57,614 bases of DNA, taken from NCBI RefSeq assembly GCF_000238915.1, contig NZ_BAEG01000015.1, positions 1 through 57,614 on the forward strand. The letters are read 5' to 3'. Position numbers and translations under genes: made by a program. The notes below the pieces were generated by a model, which saw only the letters and a list, made by a program, of their open reading frames with translations, made no database searches and was not told where the DNA came from. The stretch's first letter is position 1. Every line of letters starts with the position of its first letter. The DNA comes from Arthrobacter globiformis NBRC 12137 (GTDB lineage: Bacteria; Actinomycetota; Actinomycetes; Actinomycetales; Micrococcaceae). Positions 1-7,259 of this stretch are shown in pieces.

Positions 1-299
1 GGTTTCCGCTTGCAGGAAGGTCCCCGGCCCGTGTCCGGCACACCGCTAAGTGCACCGTTTTTCAGGCTGTCAGAATGGGGGTCGGTCGCTATCTTTCCGC
101 TTCAGCGGCGGCGACTCGAATGACTTTACACGGTTCGGGGTGCGGGTGCAAACCAGCTCCGATTGCAGCGAAAACCCCGTCATTCCGGGGAAAAGCAGGC
201 ACCAAGCGCCGAAAAGGCGGGGGGTCGACGCCGTAATTCAATGATGTGTGGTGCGTCACCCGGCGACGGTCGCCACGAACGAGGGCGGTTTAACGCAAA
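1..299. other. No gene recognised at left edge
   Basis: I see no convincing coding region here on either strand. The possible frames are short, lack a ribosome binding site and resemble no family I know. A weak inverted repeat CCCCG/CGGGG spans 175-190. The stretch is probably the intergenic end beyond the rpsN terminator. Confidence 0.4.
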
Positions 300-333
300 G
301 GAGGGCCGGCAACCATGTGGTCGCCGGCCCTCC
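300..333 (-). terminator. Terminator hairpin after rpsN
   Basis: A perfect 11-bp inverted repeat (GGAGGGCCGGC at 300-310, its complement at 323-333) with a 12-nt loop lies about 30 bp past the rpsN stop. On the minus strand the stem is followed by CTTTGCGTTA, a poor T-run, so it is a GC-strong hairpin with a weak tail, as is common in actinobacteria. Confidence 0.65.
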
Positions 334-361
334 TCAGGCAGCTGGAATCAGCGGTGCTGGA

Positions 362-667
362 TTACCAGGAAGACTTGGTGATGCCCGGGAGCTCACCGCG
401 GTGAGCCATGTCGCGGAAGCGAACACGGGAGATACCGAACTTCTGGAAGGTACCGCGCGGACGGCCATCGATGATGTCGCGGTTACGCAGACGGATCGGG
501 GAGGCGTTGCGGGGCAGCTTCTGCAGGCCGAGGCGTGCAGCTTCGCGTGCTTCGTCAGTCGCGTTCGGGTCAACCAGGGTCTTCTTCAGCTCGAGGCGCT
601 TTGCAGCGTAACGCTCAACGATGACCTTGCGCTGCTCGTTGCGAGCAATCTTGGACTTCTTAGCCAT
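362..667 (-). CDS. rpsN: 30S ribosomal protein S14, zinc-independent type
   Basis: Full-length 101-aa S14 of the small-subunit head, near the 16S rRNA 3' domain. It has the long E. coli-like form: basic N-terminus [10 protein letters not shown], central [13 protein letters not shown] and the C-terminal signature [13 protein letters not shown]. There are no CxxC pairs, so this is the C-minus form that does not bind zinc; actinobacteria often carry a second zinc-binding S14 in the spc operon. It is the last gene of rpmB-rpmG-rpsN, 4 bp after rpmG. In mycobacteria and streptomycetes such C-minus genes are induced by zinc shortage through Zur, but no Zur box is evident upstream here. Confidence 0.95.
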   Translation of the reverse strand: MAKKSKIARNEQRKVIVERYAAKRLELKKTLVDPNATDEAREAARLGLQKLPRNASPIRLRNRDIIDGRPRGTFQKFGISRVRFRDMAHRGELPGITKSSW

Positions 668-671
668 GTGT

Positions 672-839
672 TTAGCGCTCCTCTCGGAATTCGACGTGCT
701 GGCGGATCTTGGGGTCGTACTTCTTCAGGACCAGGCGGTCCGGGTCGTTACGACGGTTCTTACGGGTTACGTAGGTGTAACCCGTGCCCGCGGTCGACTT
801 GAGCTTGATGATCGGACGTACGTCCTTGTCCTTTGCCAC
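672..839 (-). CDS. rpmG: 50S ribosomal protein L33, cysteine-free type
   Basis: A 55-aa protein translated from a GTG at 839-837. It begins [18 protein letters not shown], continues with [17 protein letters not shown] and ends [12 protein letters not shown], matching E. coli-type L33. It contains no cysteine, so the zinc-ribbon form is excluded. The GTG shares one base with the TAG stop of rpmB (TAGTG), which argues for translational coupling and fixes this start. L33 sits near the ribosomal E site. It belongs to the rpmB-rpmG-rpsN unit of C-minus ribosomal proteins. Confidence 0.93.
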   Translation of the reverse strand: MAKDKDVRPIIKLKSTAGTGYTYVTRKNRRNDPDRLVLKKYDPKIRQHVEFREER

Positions 840-1075
840 TAGAGCTTCACTCCTCGCGCCAGGATGTCGGCGACGACAACGTCGATGCCGCGTACGTCGA
901 TGGTCTTGATGCCCTTTGCAGAGACCTGCAGAGTGACATTACGGCGCAGGGACGGAACCCAGTAGCGCTTCTTCTGGATGTTCGGGTCGAACCGGCGCTT
1001 GTTGCGGCGGTGCGAGTGCGAAATGCTGTGTCCAAAGCCCGGCTCGGCTCCGGTCACCTGGCAGTGTGCTGCCAT
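839..1075 (-). CDS. rpmB: 50S ribosomal protein L28
   Basis: A 78-aa L28 of normal length: MAAHCQVTG at the start, then [19 protein letters not shown], ending with the conserved [15 protein letters not shown] block. Only one cysteine (residue 5) is present, as in E. coli L28, so it is not the four-cysteine zinc form. A strong ribosome binding site (AGAGGAG) precedes the ATG. First gene of the operon with rpmG (1-base overlap) and rpsN. L28 is a late large-subunit assembly protein. Confidence 0.95.
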   Translation of the reverse strand: MAAHCQVTGAEPGFGHSISHSHRRNKRRFDPNIQKKRYWVPSLRRNVTLQVSAKGIKTIDVRGIDVVVADILARGVKL

Positions 1076-1616
1076 GACGACTCTCCTCTGAAAAATGAAT
1101 GAAACGGCGGGCAGAGTTCTGCTTCACCGTGCGGCAGGCGGCGTCCGCATCCAGTTTCACGCATCCGCTCGTTTCGACACCGGCGAACCGGGTTTACTGC
1201 GGCGGAATACGGTGAGCCACGAACACCTGGCAGTGGAAGCCACTGCGACGTGCCGGGATACTGGGCGAATACAGGAATGCACGCAACTTGAGCCCCTAAC
1301 TACCGGCCTCCGGGGCTGTGAATACTGCCAACAGCCACCGCAAACCGGAGCAATTGCACACGCTCCGCGCCACCTAGCGCCAACCAAGTCTACGAGACAC
1401 GCGAATTAAAGACCAATCCAGCGGGGAACGGTGTTATAGAGCAGCCCCGGATCTTGATGGCCCGGCGCCCCCGCGCGGTGCCGTCACGGTCGCCGCAGAG
1501 CGGCCCGCCCCTCTTCAGATGCCGCGCCCCGCCGTCGAGCGGGCCTCCTGGCAAGACATATCCGGAAAGAAGGCTCTTCACAGCAAAGTCAAAGGCTCGC
1601 AGCGGAATGTTGAGCC
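1076..1616. other. Divergent intergenic region, rpmB leader side
   Basis: This 541-bp gap between divergent rpmB and the flavocytochrome gene holds no credible gene. A small hairpin CAGTGG/CCACTG lies near 1231-1246 and a longer AGCCCC...GGGGCT pair near 1290-1318. I searched by eye for an AT-rich palindromic Zur site and saw none. The promoters must lie here but I could not place them. Confidence 0.4.
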
Positions 1617-3083
1617 ATGAACACACAGCTCTTGCCCTCCCCCGGGACCGGCACCCCGATGCGTCCGGACCGCCGGCCTGCTCCGGTTCGGGAGACCGGC
1701 CGCTTCGCCGGACAGCACCGGGGCAGACTTGTCCGCGCCGATGCCCTGCCGGTGACGGCATGGTCCTCGTTGGCCGCCTCGGTTGCTCTCTGGCTTGCCG
1801 ACGGCGGCCTGACGGCGGCGTCCTCGCCTGCCGGACTGGTCACGGCGCTGGGCATTGTTGCCGGCCTTGCCGGCATGGACCTGGTGCTGCTCATGCTGCT
1901 GCTGGCCGCCAGGATTCCGTTCATCGACGGCGCGGTTGGGCATGACCGGGCGCTGGAGTTTCACCGGAAACTCGGGAAACCCTCGCTGTACCTGCTACTG
2001 GCGCACGGGCTCCTCATCGCGGTGGGCTACGGCATGGCAGAAGGGCTTGATCCGGTCAGCGAGGCTGTGGCGCTCTGGGTGCTGGTACCCGACATGTGGC
2101 TCGCGTTCATCTCCCTGGCACTCTTCATCGCAGTTGTTGTCACGTCCCTGGTGGCGGTCCGCCGGCGCTTCCCGTACGAATTCTGGTACGCCGTGCACCT
2201 GCTCACCTACGCAGCTGTGCTCACGTCGCTGCCGCACCAGTTCAGCGTGGGCGGGCTGTTCGCCGCAGGCACGTGGCAGCGCTGGTACTGGCTGGTTATC
2301 TGCATCGCCACCGGGGCCGCCCTGCTGTACTACCGGATCATCCTGCCGGTGCGGGCAACCTTCAGGCATCAGCTCACGGTTGAGCGCGTCACCTCCGTCG
2401 CTCCCGGGGTGGTCAATATCGAAATGAGCGGCCTGCAGCTCGGTTCGCTGGCCGGCAACGGCGGGCGGTTCTTCATCTGGCGCTTCCTCGCCCCGGGGCT
2501 GTGGTGGCATCCGCATCCGTTCAGCCTGTCTGCGGAGCCCGTGCGGACCGGACCTGACGGGCAGGGGCGGCTGCGGGTCACGGTTCGCGGTCTCGGCCGG
2601 GGCTCGGCGCAACTGCTCAGGCTCCGGCGCGGAACGAGGGTCGCCATAGAAGGGCCGTACGGGCTCTTCAGCTCCGCGGCGCGCAGCAAGGACCGCGTGG
2701 TCATGATCGGCGCCGGCATCGGCATTACGCCGTTGCGGGCCCTCCTGGAGACCACTCCTTTCGACCCCGGCCGGGCGACGGTTCTGCTCCGCGGGCACAG
2801 CAGCCAGGAGCTCTATCTGGGCGAGGAAATCCTCGAACTGTGCCGGCAGCGCGGCGCCACCCTGTTCCACCTGACCGGCGGGCGGGACCCCGGCTCACCT
2901 GACAGCTGGCTTCCGGCCGCAGAGCACCTCGCCGGGTATGCGCTGGCGGACTACGTTCCGGAAATCGCCCACGCCGATGTCTATGTCTGCGGTCCCTCGC
3001 GCTGGGCGGGCAACGTCCTGAACGCAGCCCGCGCCGCTGGCGTCGATGAGGATCAGCTCCATCACGAAAGGTTTGACTGGTGA
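1617..3083 (+). CDS. Ferric-reductase-like flavocytochrome (FAD/NAD-binding)
   Basis: A 488-aa membrane oxidoreductase. Residues about 40-240 form a ferric-reductase-like transmembrane domain of roughly six helices with histidines suited to heme (FHRKLGKP, LLLAHG, AVHLLTYA, SLPHQF). The C-terminal half is a ferredoxin-NADP-reductase module: FAD motif HPFSLSAEP near residue 300, NAD(P) loop GAGIGITPLRALLE near 365 and YVCGPS near 457. It would pass electrons from cytosolic NAD(P)H across the membrane through heme. No 2Fe-2S domain is fused. The next two genes overlap it or each other and encode an FMN-binding acceptor and ApbE, so the likely partner is the flavinylated protein outside the membrane. 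Substrate unknown; iron or another small acceptor is possible. Confidence 0.85.
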   Translation: MNTQLLPSPGTGTPMRPDRRPAPVRETGRFAGQHRGRLVRADALPVTAWSSLAASVALWLADGGLTAASSPAGLVTALGIVAGLAGMDLVLLMLLLAARIPFIDGAVGHDRALEFHRKLGKPSLYLLLAHGLLIAVGYGMAEGLDPVSEAVALWVLVPDMWLAFISLALFIAVVVTSLVAVRRRFPYEFWYAVHLLTYAAVLTSLPHQFSVGGLFAAGTWQRWYWLVICIATGAALLYYRIILPVRATFRHQLTVERVTSVAPGVVNIEMSGLQLGSLAGNGGRFFIWRFLAPGLWWHPHPFSLSAEPVRTGPDGQGRLRVTVRGLGRGSAQLLRLRRGTRVAIEGPYGLFSSAARSKDRVVMIGAGIGITPLRALLETTPFDPGRATVLLRGHSSQELYLGEEILELCRQRGATLFHLTGGRDPGSPDSWLPAAEHLAGYALADYVPEIAHADVYVCGPSRWAGNVLNAARAAGVDEDQLHHERFDW

Positions 3084-3616
3084 GAATCCGAGCAGCAGTT
3101 TCAGCCGCCTTGGCTTCGGCCGGCATCCTCCTGGTCGGCTGGCAATCAGGTGTCCATGTGGCCGATACCCGCAGCGCGGTTGCGGCTGCAGCAACGGGAA
3201 ACCAGGCTTCCGGGGCGGGCACCACGGACAGCAGCGGCACCGCGTCGTCGGGATCCGCGGCGTCGTCCGGGACGACGGACAGCTCCGGAACGGCGGGCGC
3301 ATCCGGCGGGGCGGGAGCCGCGGGTGCCGCGGCCAAGGCCGGCGGCACGTACGACGGCGATGTGGTCCAGACCCGCTTCGGCACCGTGCAGGTCCAGATC
3401 ACCGTGAAGGCTGGGCAGATTACCGACGTCACGGCCCTGAAACTCACCGACGCCGAGGGCCGGTCCGTGCAGATCAGCAATTACGCCGCCCCCATTCTCC
3501 GCAGCGAGGTGCTCCAAGCACAGTCCGCTGACGTGCAGACCGTGGGTGGAGCCACCGTGACCAGCGACGCCTACCTCACCTCTCTCCAGGCAGCCCTCGA
3601 TGCAGCAAACCTCTGA
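3080..3616 (+). CDS. Exported FMN-binding (flavinylated) protein
   Basis: A 178-aa protein starting at a GTG that overlaps the previous stop (GTGA). Residues 1-28 are a signal or anchor segment, about 30-90 a Ser/Gly/Ala/Thr-rich linker, and about 90-178 an FMN-binding domain. The end carries GGATVTSDAYLTSLQAAL; Thr159 of GGAT matches the residue to which ApbE attaches FMN through a phosphoester bond in NqrC/RnfG-type domains, although the upstream Asp of the ApbE consensus is a Gln here. It probably accepts electrons from the flavocytochrome outside the membrane. The adjacent apbE supports real flavinylation. Confidence 0.85.
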   Translation: MRIRAAVSAALASAGILLVGWQSGVHVADTRSAVAAAATGNQASGAGTTDSSGTASSGSAASSGTTDSSGTAGASGGAGAAGAAAKAGGTYDGDVVQTRFGTVQVQITVKAGQITDVTALKLTDAEGRSVQISNYAAPILRSEVLQAQSADVQTVGGATVTSDAYLTSLQAALDAANL

Positions 3617-4433
3617 ACCAAGGCTCCGGGCCCGGACCTTCACCTGTATGGGAACCGTCATCAGCCTGACCGTCTCTGCGGACGCGCACAAAGCACCCCA
3701 GGCAGCGGCGGATGAGCTGGAAGCGGCAACCGCCGTCGTCGAACGCCTTTTCACTGAACTGGACAGCATCTTCAGCCTCTACCGCCCCGATTCAGAGGCG
3801 AGCAGGCTGGTGCGCGGCGAGCTCGCCCTGCCGGAGGCTTCCGGGGAAATGCGGGCGCGATATGAGGAGGCGGCCGAGTGGAGGCTCCTCACGGAGGGTG
3901 CGTTCACGCCGGAACGTCCGGACGGGGCGCTGGATCTCTCCGGAATCGTCAAGGGGCACGCCATCAGGGAAGCCGGCATGTCGCTGCTGGCGCTCGGCAT
4001 GGCCAACTGGTGCCTGAACGCCGGCGGGGACGTGCTGGTCGGCGGCTCCCCCAATCCCGGTACCGATGTGCCGTGGCGGGCGGGGATTGTTGATCCGGCG
4101 GACCGGAGGACCCTGCTGGCCGGTTTCCCGCTGGGCGGGGCGGCGCCCTGTTCGCCGGTTGGAAAGACGGCCGACGGCGGGACCCGCGTTGCGCTGGCCA
4201 CCTCCGGCTCTGCTGAACGCGGGGACCATATCTGGAGCGTCACGGCCGGAACCGCGGAATTCCGGCAGGTCTCCGTCGCTGCAGTGGACGTGGTCACCGC
4301 CGATGTTCTGGCAACCGCGATCGTAGCCGGCGGGGTTCCGATGCTCAACCGGGCCACCGCCATGTGGGACATCGAGGCGCTGGCCGTGCGTGCAAATGGC
4401 GAGCTGCTGGCGACGGGCGGATTCCGGCGGTAG
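3600..4433 (+). CDS. apbE: FAD:protein FMN transferase ApbE
   Basis: A 277-aa ApbE-family protein overlapping the FMN-binding gene by 17 bp. ApbE transfers FMN from FAD onto a Thr of the target domain, using Mg2+. Visible family motifs: MGTVISLTV near residue 17, DLSGIVKGHAIREAG, LNAGGDVLVGG, ATSGSAERGDHIW and the C-terminal metal region VDVVTADVLATAIVAGG. It is shorter than many ApbE proteins (about 300-350 aa) and shows no lipobox. The only obvious target in the window is the protein encoded just upstream. An in-frame ATG at 3648 is an alternative start. Confidence 0.9.
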   Translation: MQQTSEPRLRARTFTCMGTVISLTVSADAHKAPQAAADELEAATAVVERLFTELDSIFSLYRPDSEASRLVRGELALPEASGEMRARYEEAAEWRLLTEGAFTPERPDGALDLSGIVKGHAIREAGMSLLALGMANWCLNAGGDVLVGGSPNPGTDVPWRAGIVDPADRRTLLAGFPLGGAAPCSPVGKTADGGTRVALATSGSAERGDHIWSVTAGTAEFRQVSVAAVDVVTADVLATAIVAGGVPMLNRATAMWDIEALAVRANGELLATGGFRR

Positions 4434-4450
4434 TTTGGCTTGCCCGCCTG

Positions 4451-4525
4451 GAGCCGGGTGAGCTGGAGCCGGGTGAGCTGGATCCGGGTGAGCTAGAGCC
4501 GGGTGAGCTAGAGCCGGGTGAGCTG
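4451..4525. repeat. Five tandem copies of a 15-bp repeat
   Basis: The unit GAGCCGGGTGAGCTG is repeated five times with a few substitutions between apbE and the convergent SGNH hydrolase. On the minus strand it reads [C/T]AG CTC ACC CGG CTC, so copies with CAG encode Gln-Leu-Thr-Arg-Leu and copies with TAG are stops. The hydrolase ends at the first TAG, after one translated unit. Confidence 0.9.
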
Positions 4526-5269
4526 GGCGTACCTGGGCTGAAGGTTGTCGCCGGAGGACTTGCCCGTGACCCGCCGGACCACCCACGGCGCGGCGAATTC
4601 CCGGACCCAGCGGGCGTTGGCCCTTAGCGCATCCGCCTTGCTCAGCTCCGGGACAGGGGTCATGGGTGGAACCTCGATGGAGTGCTCGTGTTCGAGGACC
4701 GTCAGGACGCGCTTGGCCATGTTGGCGTGGCCGGCGGCGGACATGTGCATCCGGTCTCTGGCCCACATGCCCCAGTCGTAGTATTCGTTGAAGCGCCAGT
4801 AGTCCACCAGGAGGGCTCCGTGGTCCCCGGCGATGCCGCGCACGAGTTCGTTGTAGATGGCCGTACGCCCCCGCATGGTGCCGAAGACCTTCGAGCCCCG
4901 CGCGTCGAAGCCCGTGAACAGCACCACGGTGGCGCCCGTGGCCGCGAGCTTCCCGACGGCTTTTTCGTAGTCCGCGAGCAGGTCGTCGATGTCGATCTTG
5001 GGGCGGAGAATGTCGTTGGCACCGGCGTAGAGGGTTACCAGGGTGGGCCTGAGCGCAATGGCGGCGTCCACCTGCTCGGCCAGGATCTGCCGCAGCTTGC
5101 GGCCGCGGATGGCGAGGTTGGCGTAACCGAAGCCGGGGTCGGCCAAGGCCAGCTGCTCCGCCACCCGGTCAGCCCAGCCGCGGACCCCGTTGGGCCGCGT
5201 CGGGTCGTCGTCGCCCACTCCTTCCGTGAAGGAATCTCCGAGGGCAACGTAGCGGGCCGTGAAATCCAT
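4508..5269 (-). CDS. SGNH/GDSL-type hydrolase, copy 1
   Basis: A 253-aa GDSL/SGNH esterase-like protein. Block I is VALGDSFTEGVGDDD with the nucleophile Ser, the Gly block lies in YANLAIRGRKLRQ, block III is YAGANDI with the Asn, and block V is DRMHMSAAGH with the Asp/His pair. No signal peptide, so cytosolic. ATG 5269 is chosen because the fold begins right after it; an in-frame extension upstream has no homology. It is strongly similar to the gene at 6211-7038. The last codons lie in a 15-bp tandem repeat. Substrate not predictable; such proteins deacylate small esters or lipids. Confidence 0.87.
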   Translation of the reverse strand: MDFTARYVALGDSFTEGVGDDDPTRPNGVRGWADRVAEQLALADPGFGYANLAIRGRKLRQILAEQVDAAIALRPTLVTLYAGANDILRPKIDIDDLLADYEKAVGKLAATGATVVLFTGFDARGSKVFGTMRGRTAIYNELVRGIAGDHGALLVDYWRFNEYYDWGMWARDRMHMSAAGHANMAKRVLTVLEHEHSIEVPPMTPVPELSKADALRANARWVREFAAPWVVRRVTGKSSGDNLQPRYAQLTRL

Positions 5270-5345
5270 GGGAGCAAGTCTGCCACCCGTTGCCGGGAGC
5301 AACCAAGACTGGTCCGTCCGCGGTCCCGCTAGCGTCTGGGCGGTG

Positions 5346-5831
5346 CTACTGCTGCCGCTCGCGGAGGATCCAGTGGTTGCTGTCCAGGCGGGCCACAATT
5401 TTTTCGCCGATGCGGGCGAGGTCCGCAACATCACGCTCAGTCAGGGCATCGAGAAACAGCGAGCGCACGGATTCAACGTGGCCCGGCGCCAGCTCCACGA
5501 TGGTGGACATGCCCTCTTCGGTGAGGTGCGCGGTGGTGACCCGGGCGTCTCCGGGATGCGGCCGGCGTTCCACCCAGCCGCGGTTCTGGAGCTTGGTGAC
5601 CACATGGGACAGCCGGGAAAGGGAGGCGCTGGTCCGTGCCGCCAGTTCGCTCATCGGCAGGAAGCGGCCTTCGGCCTCGGAGAGCATCGCCAGGACGTTG
5701 TAGTCGAACAGCGACACCTTGCCGGCGGCATGCAGCTGGGTATCGAGCGACGCGGGCAGCATGGTGTTGATGCTCAGCAGGGCAAGCCAGGCCCGGCGTT
5801 CATTGGCGTTCAGCCAGCGCGGTTCGGTCAT
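5346..5831 (-). CDS. MarR-family transcriptional regulator
   Basis: A 161-aa winged-helix regulator of normal MarR size. The DNA-binding region reads MSELAARTSASLSRLSHVV, followed by the wing with ERRPHPGDARVTTAHLTEEG, the classic MarR beta-hairpin with Asp-Ala-Arg. Helices at both ends would form the dimer. It lies 76 bp upstream of the SGNH hydrolase on the same strand and may be co-transcribed with it. The divergent neighbour is a YciI-like gene. Ligand unknown. Confidence 0.88.
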   Translation of the reverse strand: MTEPRWLNANERRAWLALLSINTMLPASLDTQLHAAGKVSLFDYNVLAMLSEAEGRFLPMSELAARTSASLSRLSHVVTKLQNRGWVERRPHPGDARVTTAHLTEEGMSTIVELAPGHVESVRSLFLDALTERDVADLARIGEKIVARLDSNHWILRERQQ

Positions 5832-5929
5832 TACTCCATCCTAGGAGAACTAACGCTTGACGGTTCAAGGCAGGTTCCCGCGGCGGCGAGTCGCCGGGCG
5901 GCCAGGGCTCTGGCGGTAGGCTGGCGGTC

Positions 5930-6214
5930 ATGTACGTAGTTTCCCTCACCTACAAAGTTGCCCAAGAGATCGTGGACCAGCACCTGGATGCCCACGTGGA
6001 CTGGCTGAAAGATGCCTTCGACGAAGGCGTCTTCATCGCCGCCGGCCGCAAGGTTCCGCGCACGGGCGGCGTGCTGCTCTCCAGGGCCGACCGTCCGACC
6101 CTCGACGAGTCACTGGCCAAGGACCCGTTCAACGTGCACGGCGTAGCCGACTTCGACGTCATTGAATTCGCCGCAAACCGCACTGCACCGGGGTTCGAGA
6201 ACCTGCTGGACTAG
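5930..6214 (+). CDS. YciI family protein
   Basis: A 94-aa alpha-beta (ferredoxin-like) protein of the YciI/YCII family: MYVVSLTYK, then HLDAHVDWLKDAFDEGVF with the conserved His and the Asp/Glu region, then DPFNVHGVADFDVIEF. Members resemble muconolactone isomerase and some act as dehalogenase- or isomerase-like enzymes; most are uncharacterised. The stop codon overlaps the stop of the convergent SGNH gene in the palindrome CTAG. No functional link to neighbours is visible. Confidence 0.85.
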   Translation: MYVVSLTYKVAQEIVDQHLDAHVDWLKDAFDEGVFIAAGRKVPRTGGVLLSRADRPTLDESLAKDPFNVHGVADFDVIEFAANRTAPGFENLLD

Positions 6215-7038
6215 TCGCGCGGCTCCATCAGCTTTTTCAGGCCGCCTTTGCGCGGAACCTTCACCGGCTGCGGCCAGCGGGGGCTAAGGCTATCGCCCAG
6301 AGTGACGCCTCGGAGCTTGCGGCCAAACAGCGGCAGCACCCAGTCATTGACCCAGCGCCGCTGCCGCCGCTCCCAGTCGCGGAGCGTCGTCCTGGCTGGC
6401 GGCTCCCACTCCTTGAGGCTGATCTTGTGCGGCACACCCAGGTGGTCCAGAACTTGCGCCGCGAGGTATTTGTGCCCGGCCTTGGACATGTGCAGCCGGT
6501 CGGTGTCCCACATCCTGCGGTCATGGAAGGCCTCGAAACACCAGTAGTCCACGAGCACAGCCCCGTATTTGGCGGCGAGCTCACGGACCCGCCGGTTGTA
6601 TAGAGTGTTCCGCTTCTTCAGCGGTTCAAGCACAGCGGACACCTTGACGTCGAACCCCGTGAACAGGACCAGGGTGGCGCCGGTGGCCGCCAGCCGGGCC
6701 ACCACTTCCTCGTACTGGGCCAGGAGCTGATCCATGTCAGTGCCGAAGTCCAGGATGTCGTTGCCGCCGGCATAGAGGGTGATGAGTGTGGGCTCCATGG
6801 CGATCGCCTGCTCCAACTGCTCATCCACGATATGGCGTAGCCGTTTGCTCCTGATCGCCAGGTTGGCGTAATGCCAGCCGGGTTCTGCCTTCGCCAGCTT
6901 CTCCGCCACGCGGTCCGCCCAGCCGCGCACGCCGTTCGGCATCCGGGAACTCCGGTCGCCCACGCCTTCGGTAAAGGAATCCCCGACGGCGACAAACACC
7001 CGCCGGCCCCGGTCGGGAAGCAATGGAGAGACACCCAC
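6211..7038 (-). CDS. SGNH/GDSL-type hydrolase, copy 2
   Basis: A 275-aa paralogue of the hydrolase at 4508-5269, starting at GTG. All SGNH blocks are present: AVGDSFTEGVGD, HYANLAIRSKRLR, YAGGNDILDFG and DRLHMSKAGHKYL. Compared with copy 1 it has a longer basic C-terminal tail ending GLKKLMEPRD. No signal peptide or membrane helix. Two near-identical layouts within 2.5 kb suggest local duplication followed by divergence around the MarR/YciI pair. Substrate unknown. Confidence 0.88.
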   Translation of the reverse strand: MGVSPLLPDRGRRVFVAVGDSFTEGVGDRSSRMPNGVRGWADRVAEKLAKAEPGWHYANLAIRSKRLRHIVDEQLEQAIAMEPTLITLYAGGNDILDFGTDMDQLLAQYEEVVARLAATGATLVLFTGFDVKVSAVLEPLKKRNTLYNRRVRELAAKYGAVLVDYWCFEAFHDRRMWDTDRLHMSKAGHKYLAAQVLDHLGVPHKISLKEWEPPARTTLRDWERRQRRWVNDWVLPLFGRKLRGVTLGDSLSPRWPQPVKVPRKGGLKKLMEPRD

Positions 7039-7120
7039 CCCGGCAAACTACACACACGGGGCAACATCCAGGGAAACCCCAGATGAACACCGATGCTCTC
7101 AGTTCCTGCAAATCCTCTAA

Positions 7121-7257
7121 ACGCCCTCTCACCGTTGGTTTTCTGGTGAGAGAGCGTTGGGGGAAAACCAGCCAAAAGTGAGAGAGCGTCCGGGTTGAAG
7201 CGACGAAACCTGAGGAAGCGTCCCGGCTCAGGCGGCAAAAGGTGAGGGAGCGTCCGG
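7121..7257. repeat. Short repeat array with exact 32-bp spacing
   Basis: Four direct copies of GTGAGRGAGCGT (third copy diverged to CTGAGGAAGCGT) start at 7146, 7178, 7210 and 7242, exactly 32 bp apart, with 20-bp non-identical segments between them that mostly end in an A-rich run. One inverted copy (ACGCCCTCTCAC, 7121-7132) faces the first direct copy, giving a hairpin with GGTGAGAGAGCGT. The last copy abuts the stop codon of the minus-strand siderophore-interacting gene. This is a REP-like or terminator-associated cluster. Confidence 0.8.
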
Positions 7258-7259
7258 GG

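Noticed and set aside
1076..1616. Zur operator for the C-minus ribosomal genes
   Set aside because: Expected from zinc-regulated counterparts in other actinobacteria, but no AT-rich TGATAA-type palindrome is visible upstream of rpmB.
7121..7257. CRISPR array
   Set aside because: Repeats are only 12 bp, the intervening segments 20 bp and partly similar, one copy is inverted, and there is no cas gene in the window.
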